A DNA stretch of 64,000 nt from positions 1 to 64,000 of the forward strand of contig CADAQF010000024.1 in assembly GCA_902790015.1 (NCBI GenBank). Reading direction: 5' to 3'. Numbering within the stretch: the first letter of the stretch is position 1; every line of letters starts with the position of its first letter. Shown here piece by piece: positions 25,291 to 36,197 of this stretch. Origin of the DNA: an uncultured Eubacteriales bacterium (GTDB taxonomy: Bacteria > Bacillota > Clostridia > Christensenellales > Aristaeellaceae). The translations under genes were made by a program, and so were the position numbers. The notes below the pieces were generated by a model. That model ran no database searches. It was not told the origin of the DNA and saw only the letters and a list, made by a program, of their open reading frames with translations.

Positions 25291-27033
25291 CTAAACCTGT
25301 CTTCCCTGTTTTAAGGGCGGCAGGTCCTGGGGGGAAGCGGTGATGGTCAGGGTGCGGTTGTGGGTGAAGGTCACGAAGCCGACCGGGGTGCCGGCGGGCT
25401 TTTTCACATACCGGCGGAGGCAGTAGTCCACCTGCACGGATACGCCGTGGCCTTTGGAATAGACGGCGGCCACGCGGGCGGCCTCCAGCAGGGTCTGGTC
25501 GCTGACGGGTTTTCCGTCCAGATGGATGATGACGTGGGAACCGGGCATGTTTTTGGCGTGCAGCCAGACGTCGTCCGCCAGGGCGGCCCTGGTCAGGCGC
25601 TCGTTCTGGACGCTGTTTTTCCCGCAGGAGATCAGCGTGCCGTCCGACGCCACGAAAGTGAGCGGCCGGGATTCGGGCGGCTTCTTGTTCCGCTTGAGGG
25701 CCTTTTCCCGGCGCATGAGGCCGCTGTCCTCCAGCACCCGGCGGACGTCCGAAAGGTCCTCCGGGGTGTCGGCGTTCTGGAGGCTCAGCAGGCTTTCCTC
25801 CAGCAGGGCGATGTCGGCCAGCGTTTTTCCCTTCTGATCGGCGGCGGTCCGGCGGGCGGCCATGGCCTTGCGGTAGCGCTTGAAGTATTTCTGGGCGTTC
25901 TGGGCGGGGGAAAGGGTCTCGTCCAGCGGCACCTCCACGGCGCCGCCCGATTCGTCGTAATAATTGTCCAGCAGGATTTTTTTGGCGCCCTTGGGCACCC
26001 TGTACAGCTGGGCGCTCAAAAGCTCGCCGAAAAAGCGGTAGCGGTCGGCATCCTGCGCCTCGTCCAGGGCCTCCTGCTGGAGGGCGAGCTTTTTTTCGCT
26101 GCGCTCCAAAAGGGTCCTCACCTGCTTTTTGAGGGAGGCACCCTTCTGGTTCATGCGGTCCAGCCGGTCGCGGCCGGAATAAAACAGGTCCATCGCCTGG
26201 GACAGGGAGGACTGGGCGCGCTGGCGGGCGGGGTCGCGGGAAAAATAGAGGAAGGGGAAAAAGTCGGCCTTCTGTCCGTTTTCGTCCAGATAGAGCACGG
26301 CCGGGCCCATGTCGGGAAGAGAGACGAAAAAGCGCTCCGCCGACAGGCAGAAGGCGGGCAGGTCGAGGGAGGAAAGGTCCGGGTCGGAAAAACCGGTCAG
26401 GCGCAGCGCAAGCTCCGCCGCGCTCAGGGGGGAAAGCCCCGAAACCGTTTCCTGCAGGGCCTTTTTGAGCCGGCCCTCCATCGCGCTCAGGCGGGCAAAA
26501 AGGGCCTCGCGCGTGATCTCCTGCGGAGCCAGCTTGTCCTGCCTGGGCGGCAGCTCATAGGGCAGGCCGGGCAGCAGCTGGCGCACCCTGCTCATATCCC
26601 CGCTGACGTGGCGCAGCGCGTCCACGATGCGGCCGTTCATGACCAGCGTCAGGTTGGAATGACGGCCCATGGCCTCCAGGTACAGTTCCCGGGGCCCTTC
26701 CTCGCCCAGTTCGTCCCGGTTGTCGATGACGATGCGCAGCAGCCTGTCGCCGAACAGCTGGTCGACGGCCATCACGCGGCCGCCGGTCAGGTATTTGCGC
26801 AAAAGCATACAGAACATCGGCGCGTCCGGGGGGTTCTGGTAGACCTCCTGCGTCAGGTGGATGCGGGTCATGGAGGGGCTGGCGGAGATCAGCAGCCGCT
26901 GGTTTTTCCCTTCGGCGCGGATCAGAAGCACCACCATATCCTTTTCGGGCTGGCTGACGCGGTCCACCCGGCCGCCCAGCAGGTCCTTCAGTTCCCGGGC
27001 TACAAAGCCCATTGCAAGTCCGTCCAGGGGCAT
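25291..27033 (-). CDS. rqcH: Ribosome quality control protein RqcH (NFACT family)
   Basis: 580 residues. NFACT-N domain (MPLDGLAMGFVARELKDLLG, DRVSQPEKDMVVLLIR), helix-hairpin-helix and coiled-coil middle, and NFACT-R (VWLHAKNMPGSHVIIH, AVYSKGHGVSVQVDYC). RqcH binds the obstructed 50S subunit and adds C-terminal alanine tails to stalled chains. Older names call it fibronectin-binding protein. About 20 bases downstream of the phosphoesterase gene, likely cotranscribed with it. Confidence 0.93.
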   Translation of the reverse strand: MPLDGLAMGFVARELKDLLGGRVDRVSQPEKDMVVLLIRAEGKNQRLLISASPSMTRIHLTQEVYQNPPDAPMFCMLLRKYLTGGRVMAVDQLFGDRLLRIVIDNRDELGEEGPRELYLEAMGRHSNLTLVMNGRIVDALRHVSGDMSRVRQLLPGLPYELPPRQDKLAPQEITREALFARLSAMEGRLKKALQETVSGLSPLSAAELALRLTGFSDPDLSSLDLPAFCLSAERFFVSLPDMGPAVLYLDENGQKADFFPFLYFSRDPARQRAQSSLSQAMDLFYSGRDRLDRMNQKGASLKKQVRTLLERSEKKLALQQEALDEAQDADRYRFFGELLSAQLYRVPKGAKKILLDNYYDESGGAVEVPLDETLSPAQNAQKYFKRYRKAMAARRTAADQKGKTLADIALLEESLLSLQNADTPEDLSDVRRVLEDSGLMRREKALKRNKKPPESRPLTFVASDGTLISCGKNSVQNERLTRAALADDVWLHAKNMPGSHVIIHLDGKPVSDQTLLEAARVAAVYSKGHGVSVQVDYCLRRYVKKPAGTPVGFVTFTHNRTLTITASPQDLPPLKQGRQV

Positions 27034-27053
27034 AAAACCTCCCGAGTTATCAA

Positions 27054-27514
27054 TCAGTACATTTCAGCAAAAAGGCTGCCGTCGTTTTCCACCCGGAGGA
27101 TGCTGAAGCGGCCGTCGCAGGCGGCGCCGGGGTTCAGGTACAGGCGGCCGGCGTTATATTCGTTGTAAGGCTCGTGGGTATGGCCGAACAGCGCGCAGTC
27201 GCACTCGGCTTCATAAGCGCGGGCCGTAAGCAGGCTCATGGTGGATTTGACGTGATAGCGGTGCCCGTGGGTCAACAGGAAGCGGCGGCCGAAAAGGGGC
27301 GTCAGGAGCTCCAGGTCGCCCCCGCACCAGTCGCAGTTGCCCCTGACGCGGAAGACCGCCGGAAATTCGGTCAGATACCCGTCCATATCGCGGTAACCGT
27401 CGCCCAGGTGGAAGACCGCGTCGATCTTGCCCAGCGATTCGGCCTTCATAAGCAGGGTGTTAAGCGGATAGCCGTGCGAGTCGGACAGCACCAGGATGCG
27501 CTTTTGTCCGGCGC

Positions 27515-27518
<4 letters not shown>
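27054..27518 (-). CDS. YfcE/MJ0936-type metallophosphoesterase
   Basis: 154 residues. Calcineurin-like motifs: VLSDSHG (D and H), HLGDGYRD, RGNCDW (GN[HD] variant), THGH and GHTHEP. A small two-metal phosphodiesterase of the cytoplasm; the physiological substrate is unknown. It overlaps the upstream RNase PH-RdgB gene by four bases. Across Bacillota this phosphoesterase often follows rdgB, matching the order here. Confidence 0.92.
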
Positions 27519-28837
<1,319 letters not shown>

Positions 28838-29022
28838 GTCCTTCTCCTTTTTGTCGGGCTGCCCGGAGCGATGCCCCGGGAGCGAAAAATCACATCAGTA
28901 CTATTTCCCCCTGCCCCGCGGTTTTTCCTGCCGGGAGGGCGGAAATAATATAGAATAACACCAGGATTGTAACAATTCGTAACAAAAATGTAAATTATTT
29001 AGGAGAAATTTCATTTTTTGCA

Positions 29023-29051
29023 TTGTATTTCCCCGGAATTTATGGTATGCT
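29023..29051 (+). promoter_or_regulatory. Candidate promoter of the HAD hydrolase gene
   Basis: TTGTAT (29023-29028), 17 bases, TATGCT (29046-29051). It lies just ahead of the Shine-Dalgarno GGAGG. Confidence 0.4.
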
Positions 29052-29077
29052 TTACCCGTGGAATTGGAGGAAAGCGG

Positions 29078-29662
29078 ATGGACAGCAGGCTCCTGGAAAA
29101 GGACATTCTGGTTTTTGACGTAGGCAATGTGCTGATCCGGTTCGACCGGAGGCTTATTTCGGACGGCTTTCATTTAAGCCCCGCGCTGGAGGACGCCGTT
29201 TTCGGCAGCGGACTGTGGAGCTGGATCGATACGGGGCTGATCAGCAACGGGGATCTGGCGAAGCTGATGTGCCGCTACGCCCATACGGACAAGCCGGAGG
29301 ATTTTCTGACCATCGCCCGGGTGCTGGACGACTTTTATCTGCACGAGATCCCCCTGAAGGCTTCATTGTGGCTGCCGGAACTGAAAGCGGCGGGCAAGAA
29401 GCTTTATTACCTGTCCAATTATTCCTCACCCGCGTTTGAAAGGACCATGACCCGCTTCCCGTTTTTTTCACTGTTCGACGGGGGGATCGTGTCGGCCCGG
29501 GAGCATATGGTCAAGCCCATGCCGGCCATATACCTGCTTTTGTGCGAGCGCTACGGCTTTTCCCCGGAAGACGCGCTGTTCGTGGACGACAGCGGGGCGA
29601 ACACCGAAGCCGCCCGCAGGCTGGGCTTTTCGGTGTGGCAGTACCAGGGAGAGGACCTTTGA
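29078..29662 (+). CDS. HAD-superfamily hydrolase
   Basis: 194 residues from the ATG behind GGAGG; the 20-residue upstream extension covers the promoter and is rejected. Motif I is ILVFDVGNVLIRFD (the first Asp is the nucleophile; the second position is Gly, as in some HAD-IA members), motif II YYLSNYS, motif III MVKPMPAIY with the Lys, motif IV ALFVDDSGANTEAARRLGF. Likely a small-molecule phosphatase. Monocistronic; the hairpin-like GCGCGGCG/GCCGCCGCGC downstream lacks a T run. Confidence 0.88.
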   Translation: MDSRLLEKDILVFDVGNVLIRFDRRLISDGFHLSPALEDAVFGSGLWSWIDTGLISNGDLAKLMCRYAHTDKPEDFLTIARVLDDFYLHEIPLKASLWLPELKAAGKKLYYLSNYSSPAFERTMTRFPFFSLFDGGIVSAREHMVKPMPAIYLLLCERYGFSPEDALFVDDSGANTEAARRLGFSVWQYQGEDL

Positions 29663-29749
29663 TAAAAAACGCCTGACACGGGCGCGGCGTGAAGCCGCCG
29701 CGCGTACATATAACCACATGCACAGTTTGTCTGGAAGGAATGAGGACCC

Positions 29750-32700
29750 ATGAAGAAGGGCGGACAGAAGAAAAAATGGCTGGCCGTACTGCTGGCGGCC
29801 GTCGCGGTGACGCTGAGCGGCTGCTATACGGAGCCTATCAACATCACCAGCGGACAGGATACGACCTCGGGCAACGCCGTGCCGTACCCGGTGTATTCGA
29901 CCGAGCCGGAACCCACGGACGTTCCGGTAAGGGACGTGCTGGCCACGGACGAGCCCGTGCAGACGCCCGGGGTGCTGGTGCAGCTTCCCGGCGGGGACGC
30001 CACGCCCTTTGTATCCGGCTTCACGGCGACGCCCGGCCCCAACGGCGGCGTGATGGTGCAATTGCCCACCGGCACGCCCGTGCCGCAGACCAATACGCCC
30101 CGGCCCACCGCCACCCCCACGGCCACGCCTACCGTGCTGCGCTTCGGCACCAACGGCAAGGCCGTGCGCGAGCTGCAGACGCAGCTTAAAAAGCTGGGCT
30201 ATTATTCAGGGCTCGTGGACGGCGACTTCGGCGCCTCCACCAAGAGCGCGGTGACCCAGTTCCAGCGGGCCAACGGCCTGACGGCGGACGGCGTCGCGGG
30301 CGCTAAAACGCTGGAGCTCCTGTACGGCACCAGCACCTCCGCCACGGCCCGGCCCACGGCTACGCCCAGGCCCAAGGCTACGGCCACGCCCAAGCTGGCC
30401 ACCAACGTGCTGCTCAAGCGCAACAGCAGGGGCAGCGAGGTGTCCCGGATGCAGACCAGGCTCATCTCCCTGGGCTATCTGGACGGGAAGGCCTCCGGCA
30501 CCTTTGACGCCATTACCGAGCAGGCGGTCATCGCCTACCAGAAACGTTCGGGCCTTACATCCGACGGCGCGGCGGGCTTCACCACCCTGAACGCCATGTA
30601 CAGCGCCCGCGCCATCAAGGCGGCGACATCGTCCGGCATCATCGGCGTGGCGCTCAGAAAGGGCGCCAGCAACGACGTTTCCGCCGTCAAGACCCTGCAG
30701 CGCAAGCTCAAATCCCTGGCCTACTACACCGGCACCGTGGACGGCGATTTTGACGCCGCTACCGAGACCGCAGTCAAGAATTTCCAGAAGCAGAACGGCC
30801 TGACGGCGGACGGCAATGCCGGCGGCAACACGCTGGTGAAGCTGTTCACCGGCAGCCCCGCCCGCTATACCGCCACTGCCACCCCCAAAAGGACTGCGAC
30901 CCCGCGGGCCAACGCCTCCAGGGCTACGGCCACTCCGAAAAAGGGAAGCGCCGCGGCGGTGACGACCACCCAGCCCAAACTCACCAACCCGCCCTCCTAC
31001 GTGACCGTGACCGAGGCGCCCGGAGGACAATACGTGACCCTGCAGATGGGCGACGGCGGCGCGCTGGTGGGAGACCTGCAGCGGGCCTTAAAGAAGCTGG
31101 GCTATTACAAGGGCAACATTTCCAATCACTACGCGGCGACCACCTATAACGGGATACTCAACTTCCAGAAGGACGCCGGCCTTAAGCAGACCGGCATCGC
31201 CGACGCGAACACCCAGAAAAAGCTGTTCGCCGGCGCGGAAGCTACGGCAGCGCCCAAGGCGACCGCCACGCCCACCCCGAAGCTTACCAACCCGCCGGCC
31301 TACACGACGGTGACGGCCGCGCCCGACGGGAGCTATGTGTCCCTTCAGATGGGCGACGGCGGCGCGCTGGTGGGCAACCTGCAGAAGGCCCTGAAGGAGC
31401 TGGGCTACTATTCCGGCAATATCTCCAACCATTACGCCGCCACGACCTACAGGGGCGTGATGGAATTCCAGAAGGATTACGGCCTCAGGCAGACCGGCGT
31501 AGCCAACGTGACGACCCAGAAGCGCCTCTTCGCCGTGACCGACCCGACGCCGACCCCCAGGCCCACCGCCACCAACCCGCCGGCCTACCGGACGGTGACC
31601 AACCCGCCGGTCGGGTCCGACTATGTGACGCTCAGGACGGGCGACGCGGGCGAACCGGTGAAGGCCCTGCAGCAGGGCCTCAGAAAGGCCGGGTACTTTA
31701 AAGGAAACGTCGACGGAAAATACGGCGAATCCACCTACGAGGCGGTGCTGGCCTTCCAGAAGGCCAACGGGCTGAACCCGACCGGCGTGGCCAACAGGGC
31801 TACCCAGAAGATGGTATTCGGCCAGACGCCCACCGCGTCCCCGACGCCCAAGACCGTGACCAACCCGCCCGCTTACCGGACGGTGACCAACCCGCCGGTG
31901 GGGTCCAACTATGTGACGCTCAGGATGGGAGACGAGGGCGCCCCGGTGACGCAGCTGCAGCGGGGGCTCAGAAACGGCGGCTACTTCAAGGCGGCCATCG
32001 ACGGGAAGTACGGCGCGAGCACCTACCAGGCGGTCATGAAGTTCCAGGCCAACAACGGGCTTAAGCAGACCGGCGTCGCCGACACGAACATGCAGGTGAA
32101 GCTGTTCGGCGGCAACTATAACCGCACGCCGACCCCCTCGCCGACCCCGAAGCCCACGAAGACGCCCACCCCCAAGCCTACAAAGACGCCTACCCCCAAG
32201 CCTACCAAAACGCCCACCCCGACCCCGCCGGGCAGCGGTGTGACCAACCCGCCCGGATACAGGACGGTCACCGAGAAGCCGGGCGGCGGCTATGTGACCC
32301 TGCGCCTGGGCGACAGCGGCGACATGGTGCGCAGGCTCCAGAACGCGCTGCGCCGGGCCGGCTATTACAGGGGCAACTCCGACGGCAAATATAACGCCGC
32401 CACCTATCAGGCCGTGCTCGCCTATCAGCGCGACCACGACATGAGCCAGACGGGCAACGCCAACGTGACCGTGCAGGAGCACCTGTTCGGCACCGCGCCG
32501 GCGGCCGTTCCCACGCGCACGCCCAAGCCCACGGGCACGCCTACCCCCAAGCCCACCGTGACGCCGCGTATCACCAACCCGCCGACCTACACCACCGTGA
32601 CCGAGGCCCCGCCGGACAGCAACTACCTGACGCTCAAGCTGGGCGACAGGGGCGTGCCGGTCAAAATGCTGCAGGAAGCGCTGCAGAAGCAGGGCTATTA

Positions 32701-32848
32701 CAAGGGCGCGGCGGACGGAAACTTCGACGTGCAGACGATGAACGCCGTGCTTGCCTTCCAGGCCGACAAGGGCCTCAAGCAGACCGGCGTCGCCAACCCC
32801 GCCACGCAGATCATCCTCTATCAGGGGAACTTCCCTGAAGGGGCATAA
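29750..32848 (+). CDS. Lipoprotein with nine peptidoglycan-binding domains
   Basis: 1032 residues. Lipobox LSGC puts the acylated cysteine at 25. Nine PG_binding_1-like domains follow, each about 62 residues with the pattern V..LQ..L..LGYY.G..DG.....T..AV..FQ...GL...G.A...T...L. Examples are LQTQLKKLGYYSGLVDGDFG (first) and LQEALQKQGYYKGAADGNFD (last). Linkers are Thr/Pro-rich (TPTPKPTKTPTPKP near 32140-32230), and domains 4 to 9 are each preceded by a TNPPxYxTVT unit. No catalytic domain is present, so it probably tethers the membrane to the wall. A hairpin terminator follows. Confidence 0.9.
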   Translation: MKKGGQKKKWLAVLLAAVAVTLSGCYTEPINITSGQDTTSGNAVPYPVYSTEPEPTDVPVRDVLATDEPVQTPGVLVQLPGGDATPFVSGFTATPGPNGGVMVQLPTGTPVPQTNTPRPTATPTATPTVLRFGTNGKAVRELQTQLKKLGYYSGLVDGDFGASTKSAVTQFQRANGLTADGVAGAKTLELLYGTSTSATARPTATPRPKATATPKLATNVLLKRNSRGSEVSRMQTRLISLGYLDGKASGTFDAITEQAVIAYQKRSGLTSDGAAGFTTLNAMYSARAIKAATSSGIIGVALRKGASNDVSAVKTLQRKLKSLAYYTGTVDGDFDAATETAVKNFQKQNGLTADGNAGGNTLVKLFTGSPARYTATATPKRTATPRANASRATATPKKGSAAAVTTTQPKLTNPPSYVTVTEAPGGQYVTLQMGDGGALVGDLQRALKKLGYYKGNISNHYAATTYNGILNFQKDAGLKQTGIADANTQKKLFAGAEATAAPKATATPTPKLTNPPAYTTVTAAPDGSYVSLQMGDGGALVGNLQKALKELGYYSGNISNHYAATTYRGVMEFQKDYGLRQTGVANVTTQKRLFAVTDPTPTPRPTATNPPAYRTVTNPPVGSDYVTLRTGDAGEPVKALQQGLRKAGYFKGNVDGKYGESTYEAVLAFQKANGLNPTGVANRATQKMVFGQTPTASPTPKTVTNPPAYRTVTNPPVGSNYVTLRMGDEGAPVTQLQRGLRNGGYFKAAIDGKYGASTYQAVMKFQANNGLKQTGVADTNMQVKLFGGNYNRTPTPSPTPKPTKTPTPKPTKTPTPKPTKTPTPTPPGSGVTNPPGYRTVTEKPGGGYVTLRLGDSGDMVRRLQNALRRAGYYRGNSDGKYNAATYQAVLAYQRDHDMSQTGNANVTVQEHLFGTAPAAVPTRTPKPTGTPTPKPTVTPRITNPPTYTTVTEAPPDSNYLTLKLGDRGVPVKMLQEALQKQGYYKGAADGNFDVQTMNAVLAFQADKGLKQTGVANPATQIILYQGNFPEGA

Positions 32849-32871
32849 ACCATCGCTCCTCCTTTTGTTCC

Positions 32872-32904
32872 CTGGCCCCGCGCGTTCAACGCGCGGGGCC
32901 GCTT
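32872..32904 (+). terminator. Hairpin after the peptidoglycan-binding lipoprotein gene
   Basis: GGCCCCGCGCGTT (32874-32886) pairs perfectly with AACGCGCGGGGCC (32888-32900); the following T run is short (GCTTTAT). Confidence 0.65.
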
Positions 32905-32934
32905 TATGTCTAACAATAAATATAATACGAAAAC

Positions 32935-32976
32935 CGATAAATATTTATTGACAAACGATAAATAATGGCGTATGAT
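32935..32976 (+). promoter_or_regulatory. Promoter with paired CGATAAAT boxes, DUF2975/XRE operon
   Basis: TTGACA (32948-32953), 17 bases, TATGAT (32971-32976). Direct repeats CGATAAAT at 32935-32942 and 32956-32963 flank the -35, 21 bp apart (two helical turns). They are a plausible operator for the XRE regulator encoded in the operon. Confidence 0.65.
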
Positions 32977-33007
32977 ACAGCTATCAGGAGCGAAGGAGGA
33001 AAGAAAA

Positions 33008-33487
33008 ATGGAACACAAAAGACTGTCTTACCTGCTGATGGCGGCCGGCGCGGTGGCGGCGGCGGGGCTGTCGGCGGTGTTTTTAGGAATACTGCCGGCG
33101 CTGGGCGGCGAGATGCGGGAGATGTATCCGGAAATGGCAGGCTGGTACTGGCCGGCGCTGATCTGCCTGTGGGTGATATTCGCGCTGTATATGACGGCGA
33201 TGGCGTTTTATTTCGCCATCTGCCGCCGCATAGGAAAGGACCGGTCGTTCTGCAGGGAAAATGAAAGGGCGCTTTTCAGGATCTCTCAGGCGCTCTTCTG
33301 CGCGGCGGGGCTGTGGCTGCTGGGTGCGGGAGCCTGGCTTATGCCCAACGGGCTGATGGGGCCCATGTGGCTGTATCTGATACTGATGGCGCTGGCCAGC
33401 GGGGCGATGGGGTGCCTGGCTTACGCGCTGGCCCGGCTGATCGGCCGGGCAGTGGCCCTTCAGGAAGAAAACAGCCTGACCATCTGA
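33008..33487 (+). CDS. DUF2975 membrane protein
   Basis: 159 residues from the ATG preceded by GAAGGAGGAAAG; an upstream in-frame start overlaps the -10 and is rejected. Four membrane segments, with the conserved FAICRRIGKDRSFCRENERAL segment between the second and third, typical of DUF2975. Family members are regularly paired with a small XRE regulator, as here 17 bases downstream (YoaS/YozG-like pairs). Function unknown. Confidence 0.88.
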   Translation: MEHKRLSYLLMAAGAVAAAGLSAVFLGILPALGGEMREMYPEMAGWYWPALICLWVIFALYMTAMAFYFAICRRIGKDRSFCRENERALFRISQALFCAAGLWLLGAGAWLMPNGLMGPMWLYLILMALASGAMGCLAYALARLIGRAVALQEENSLTI

Positions 33488-33504
33488 CGAAGGGAGGACG
33501 GCGT

Positions 33505-33729
33505 ATGATCCGCGTAGATCTGGATGTCATGCTGGCCAGACGCAAAATGAGCATGACCGAGCTGAGCGCCCGGGTGGACATTACCCTGGCGAACCTGTCC
33601 ATCCTGAAAAACGGGAAGGCCAGGGCGATCCGCTTCAGCACCCTGGACGCGCTGTGCCGGGCGCTTGACTGCCAGCCGGGGGATATCCTGGCCTGGGAGG
33701 AGGACGGGGAGGAGCAGGCCGATGAGTGA
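33505..33729 (+). CDS. XRE/Cro-type small transcriptional regulator (YozG-like)
   Basis: 74 residues, starting MIRVDLDVMLARRKMSMTEL behind GGGAGG. A single helix-turn-helix (TELSARVDITLANLSILKNG) followed by ALCRALDCQPGDIL, the hallmark of the small regulators that accompany DUF2975. It likely autoregulates through the CGATAAAT boxes at 32935 and 32956. It overlaps the next gene by eight bases. Confidence 0.9.
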   Translation: MIRVDLDVMLARRKMSMTELSARVDITLANLSILKNGKARAIRFSTLDALCRALDCQPGDILAWEEDGEEQADE

Positions 33730-35143
33730 ACAGGCGGCGCGTGGACGGGCGTTGGCGAGACAGGACGGGCGCGTGCTCTGGTGGACAGGGGCGGGCGTTT
33801 TGAGCGGGCTTGTTTACGGCCTGTGCCATTTTGAAGGCGTCTACACGCTGCCGGGCGCGGGGCTGTTCGGCAGCTGGCTTCTTTTGACAGCGGTCTTTCT
33901 GCTGACGCAGAAAAAGACCCTCAAAAAGGATGCGGAGGGTCTTTTGCTGACGGCTGTGTCCTTTCTGCTGGCGCTGTGCGGCGCGCTGTATGACACGGAA
34001 GGCTTTCGGCTGATGAACCTGCCGTTGATTCTATTGACACAGGCGGCGGGGCTTAAACGGCTGAGCGGGGGAAGGAGCGGGTCCTCCCTGTCGGCCGAGG
34101 GACTGAAGCGGGAGCTTAAAGACAGCGCACCGGACTGCTTCCGCCACTGGGGCGTTCCACTGGGGGTATTCAGGGAACGGTTTTCGGGCGAAATGCTGTC
34201 ACAAAGCCTGCTGGGGGTTGTGATCGCTCTGCCGGTGGGCGGGGTGATCCTGGCGCTGCTGTTCAGCGCAGACAGGTCATTTCTGAGCCTGGTGGGCGGC
34301 AGGCTGTTAGGGGCGGCCGGCGACGGCCGATGGCTGTGGCAGACAGCCCTGGGACTGGGTGTGGGGCTGTGCTGCTTTTCCCGGCTGTACGCGGCGGCTG
34401 AGGGCGAAAGGGAACGGGAAGCCCACGGCCGGGCGGTCCCAGCGCCGCTGATCGTGCCGTGTCTTACGCTGCTGTGCCTGATTTACGGGGCGTTCATCCT
34501 GTACCGCCTGCGCGTACTGGGGGGCATGGCGGAGACTGTGGGCCAAAGCCCGGCGGAATATGCCCGAAGCGGTTTTTTCCAGCTGACGATAGCGGCGCTG
34601 ATCACGCTGGCGGTCCTGTATATGTCGCTTGTCAGGAACGGGAGCGGCGCGGTGCGGGGCCTGTGTGCGCTGCTGACGGCGCTTACGCTGGGGCTGGTGG
34701 CCCTGGCGCTGGCGGCGATGCTGCGGTATGTGAGCGTTTTCGGCCTGTCTGTGCTGCGGATGACCACATTGTGGGGGATCGGTATGATCGCGCTGGCGCT
34801 GCTGGCGGCGCTTGCACGCTGTTTTAACGCAAAAATCCGGGCGTGCCGGCTGCTGGCGCTGATAGCGCTGATCAGCTGGACGGCGCTGAACCTGCTGTGC
34901 CCGGCCCGTGTGATCGCCCGCTGCAACATCCATATGGCGCAGCGCCCCGGGGCGGAGGCAGCGCTGGATACGGCCTATCTGGCGCGTCTTTCTCCCTCAG
35001 TGCTGCCGGAGCTTGCCTCCATCCGGGACGACGCTGTCCGCGCCGGGGCTCAGGAGCTTGCGCGCGACACGCTTTCCCTGTACCGCCCCGCGTGGTACAA
35101 CACGTCCCTCGACTGGCTTACAGCAGAGCTTGGGGAAGAGTGA
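33722..35143 (+). CDS. Polytopic membrane protein, DUF4153/DUF4173-like
   Basis: 473 residues from the ATG that overlaps the end of the regulator gene. About eleven hydrophobic segments. The segments LLFSADRSF, YVSVFGLSVLRMTTLWGIG and NLLCPARVIARCNIHMAQR match the layout of DUF4153/DUF4173 proteins, in which an YGLT-like motif precedes a conserved Asn-rich region. The C-terminal 80 residues are soluble and helical. Third gene of the DUF2975/XRE operon, so under the same control. Function unknown. Confidence 0.75.
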   Translation: MSEQAARGRALARQDGRVLWWTGAGVLSGLVYGLCHFEGVYTLPGAGLFGSWLLLTAVFLLTQKKTLKKDAEGLLLTAVSFLLALCGALYDTEGFRLMNLPLILLTQAAGLKRLSGGRSGSSLSAEGLKRELKDSAPDCFRHWGVPLGVFRERFSGEMLSQSLLGVVIALPVGGVILALLFSADRSFLSLVGGRLLGAAGDGRWLWQTALGLGVGLCCFSRLYAAAEGEREREAHGRAVPAPLIVPCLTLLCLIYGAFILYRLRVLGGMAETVGQSPAEYARSGFFQLTIAALITLAVLYMSLVRNGSGAVRGLCALLTALTLGLVALALAAMLRYVSVFGLSVLRMTTLWGIGMIALALLAALARCFNAKIRACRLLALIALISWTALNLLCPARVIARCNIHMAQRPGAEAALDTAYLARLSPSVLPELASIRDDAVRAGAQELARDTLSLYRPAWYNTSLDWLTAELGEE

Positions 35144-35152
35144 AGAAACGGA

Positions 35153-35680
35153 TCACGCCCTGTTGCGCAGGTAGGCGATCAGGGCAGAAACAAAGGAGAT
35201 CGCCTCGTTGATCGAGCCGCCGATGGAGCCGATCAGCATATCGTAGGTGAAGGCGAAGGGCGCGGCGATGAGCATCAGCAGGCGCAGCTTATTGGGGTTT
35301 CTTACGGACATGGAGACGGTCACCAGCACCATCGCGACGATGAAAAGCGCCGATACCCAGGAGCTCCACGTGAGGAGCCCCAGCGCGACGACGGCCGCAG
35401 AAAAGACCCCGGCGATCAGGGCGGTCTGCTGATGGGTCCTTCTCTTTTCGGTCAGGATCAGGATGCCGTTGCGTATAAGGCTCAAAGCGTTCAGCGCGCC
35501 GGCGGTGACGGCGTCCGCCCGGCCGGCGCTGTAAAGCAAAAGAAAATGGACCGTCAGAAGCACCGAGCTTAAGATCTGCATGAACACGATCTGACGGTAT
35601 TTTTTGAAATGGAAGGACGAAACGGTCGCCGCCAGGGCGAGAAAGCCGAAGACCTGGGCGATGATTTCCTTCGTACTCAT
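35153..35680 (-). CDS. YgjV-family inner membrane protein
   Basis: 175 residues with five or six membrane segments. QVFGFLALAATVSSFHFKKYRQIVFMQIL at the start and NALSLIRNGILIL in the middle are typical of the YgjV family. Convergent with the operon at 33008-35143 with nine bases between stops. Function unknown. Confidence 0.8.
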   Translation of the reverse strand: MSTKEIIAQVFGFLALAATVSSFHFKKYRQIVFMQILSSVLLTVHFLLLYSAGRADAVTAGALNALSLIRNGILILTEKRRTHQQTALIAGVFSAAVVALGLLTWSSWVSALFIVAMVLVTVSMSVRNPNKLRLLMLIAAPFAFTYDMLIGSIGGSINEAISFVSALIAYLRNRA

Positions 35681-35878
35681 GGGGGACGCTCCTTGAAAAG
35701 ACTGAGGGCGGCGGCGCGGAAAGAACGCTGGCCCGTCTGCAGGTTCATAGTGTATCCAAAGTATGGGGCAAAGTCAACGTTATATATAAACAGCAGGGTA
35801 GGCGAGAGAATGAGTAAACGGTGAACGAATTGAAAATGGTGATACAGCGAAAATAACAGCGATACTGCGATAATTGGA

Positions 35879-36150
35879 AACGGAGACCACCTCATCCGAC
35901 CCGGCGAAAACGCTTGATTTCACTCGAGCAGTTGATCCCGCCGGGCCACCACCAGGGCCTGCCGGCCCGTTCGGCACTGAAAACTACCCAGGGCCTGCCG
36001 GCCCGTTCGTCGGTAAAAACAGGCCACTGGCCTGTTTTTCGGGCTCACCCCCTCAAGGGGAAGGCTTAGGCGCGAGGCATGTCTTGGAGAACAGGTCGGT
36101 GGCCTGTTTTCAGTTACGAACTGGGAGGCAGGCCCTGGCTGTTAGTCCTC
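35879..36150. repeat. Intergenic palindromic repeat cluster 3
   Basis: Module order: CCACCTCATCCGACCCGG end module, CCGGGCCACCACCAGGGCC, two core copies on the minus strand (about 35957 and 35988), an AAAAACAGGCC/GGCCTGTTTTT hairpin near 36013-36038, CACCCCCTCAAGGGGAAGGC, a hairpin with a G-T pair (GAGAACAGGTC/GGCCTGTTTTC) near 36092 and a degenerate core near 36120. The rest of 35681-36190 shows no gene. Confidence 0.82.
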
Positions 36151-36197
36151 TTCCCAAGGCTCATGCATTCAAGCGTGAGCCCTGATATAGACGGAGG

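Noticed and set aside
29680..29705. Hairpin after the HAD gene as terminator
   Set aside because: GCGCGGCG/GCCGCCGCGC pairs but has no following T run, so I left it out of the feature list.
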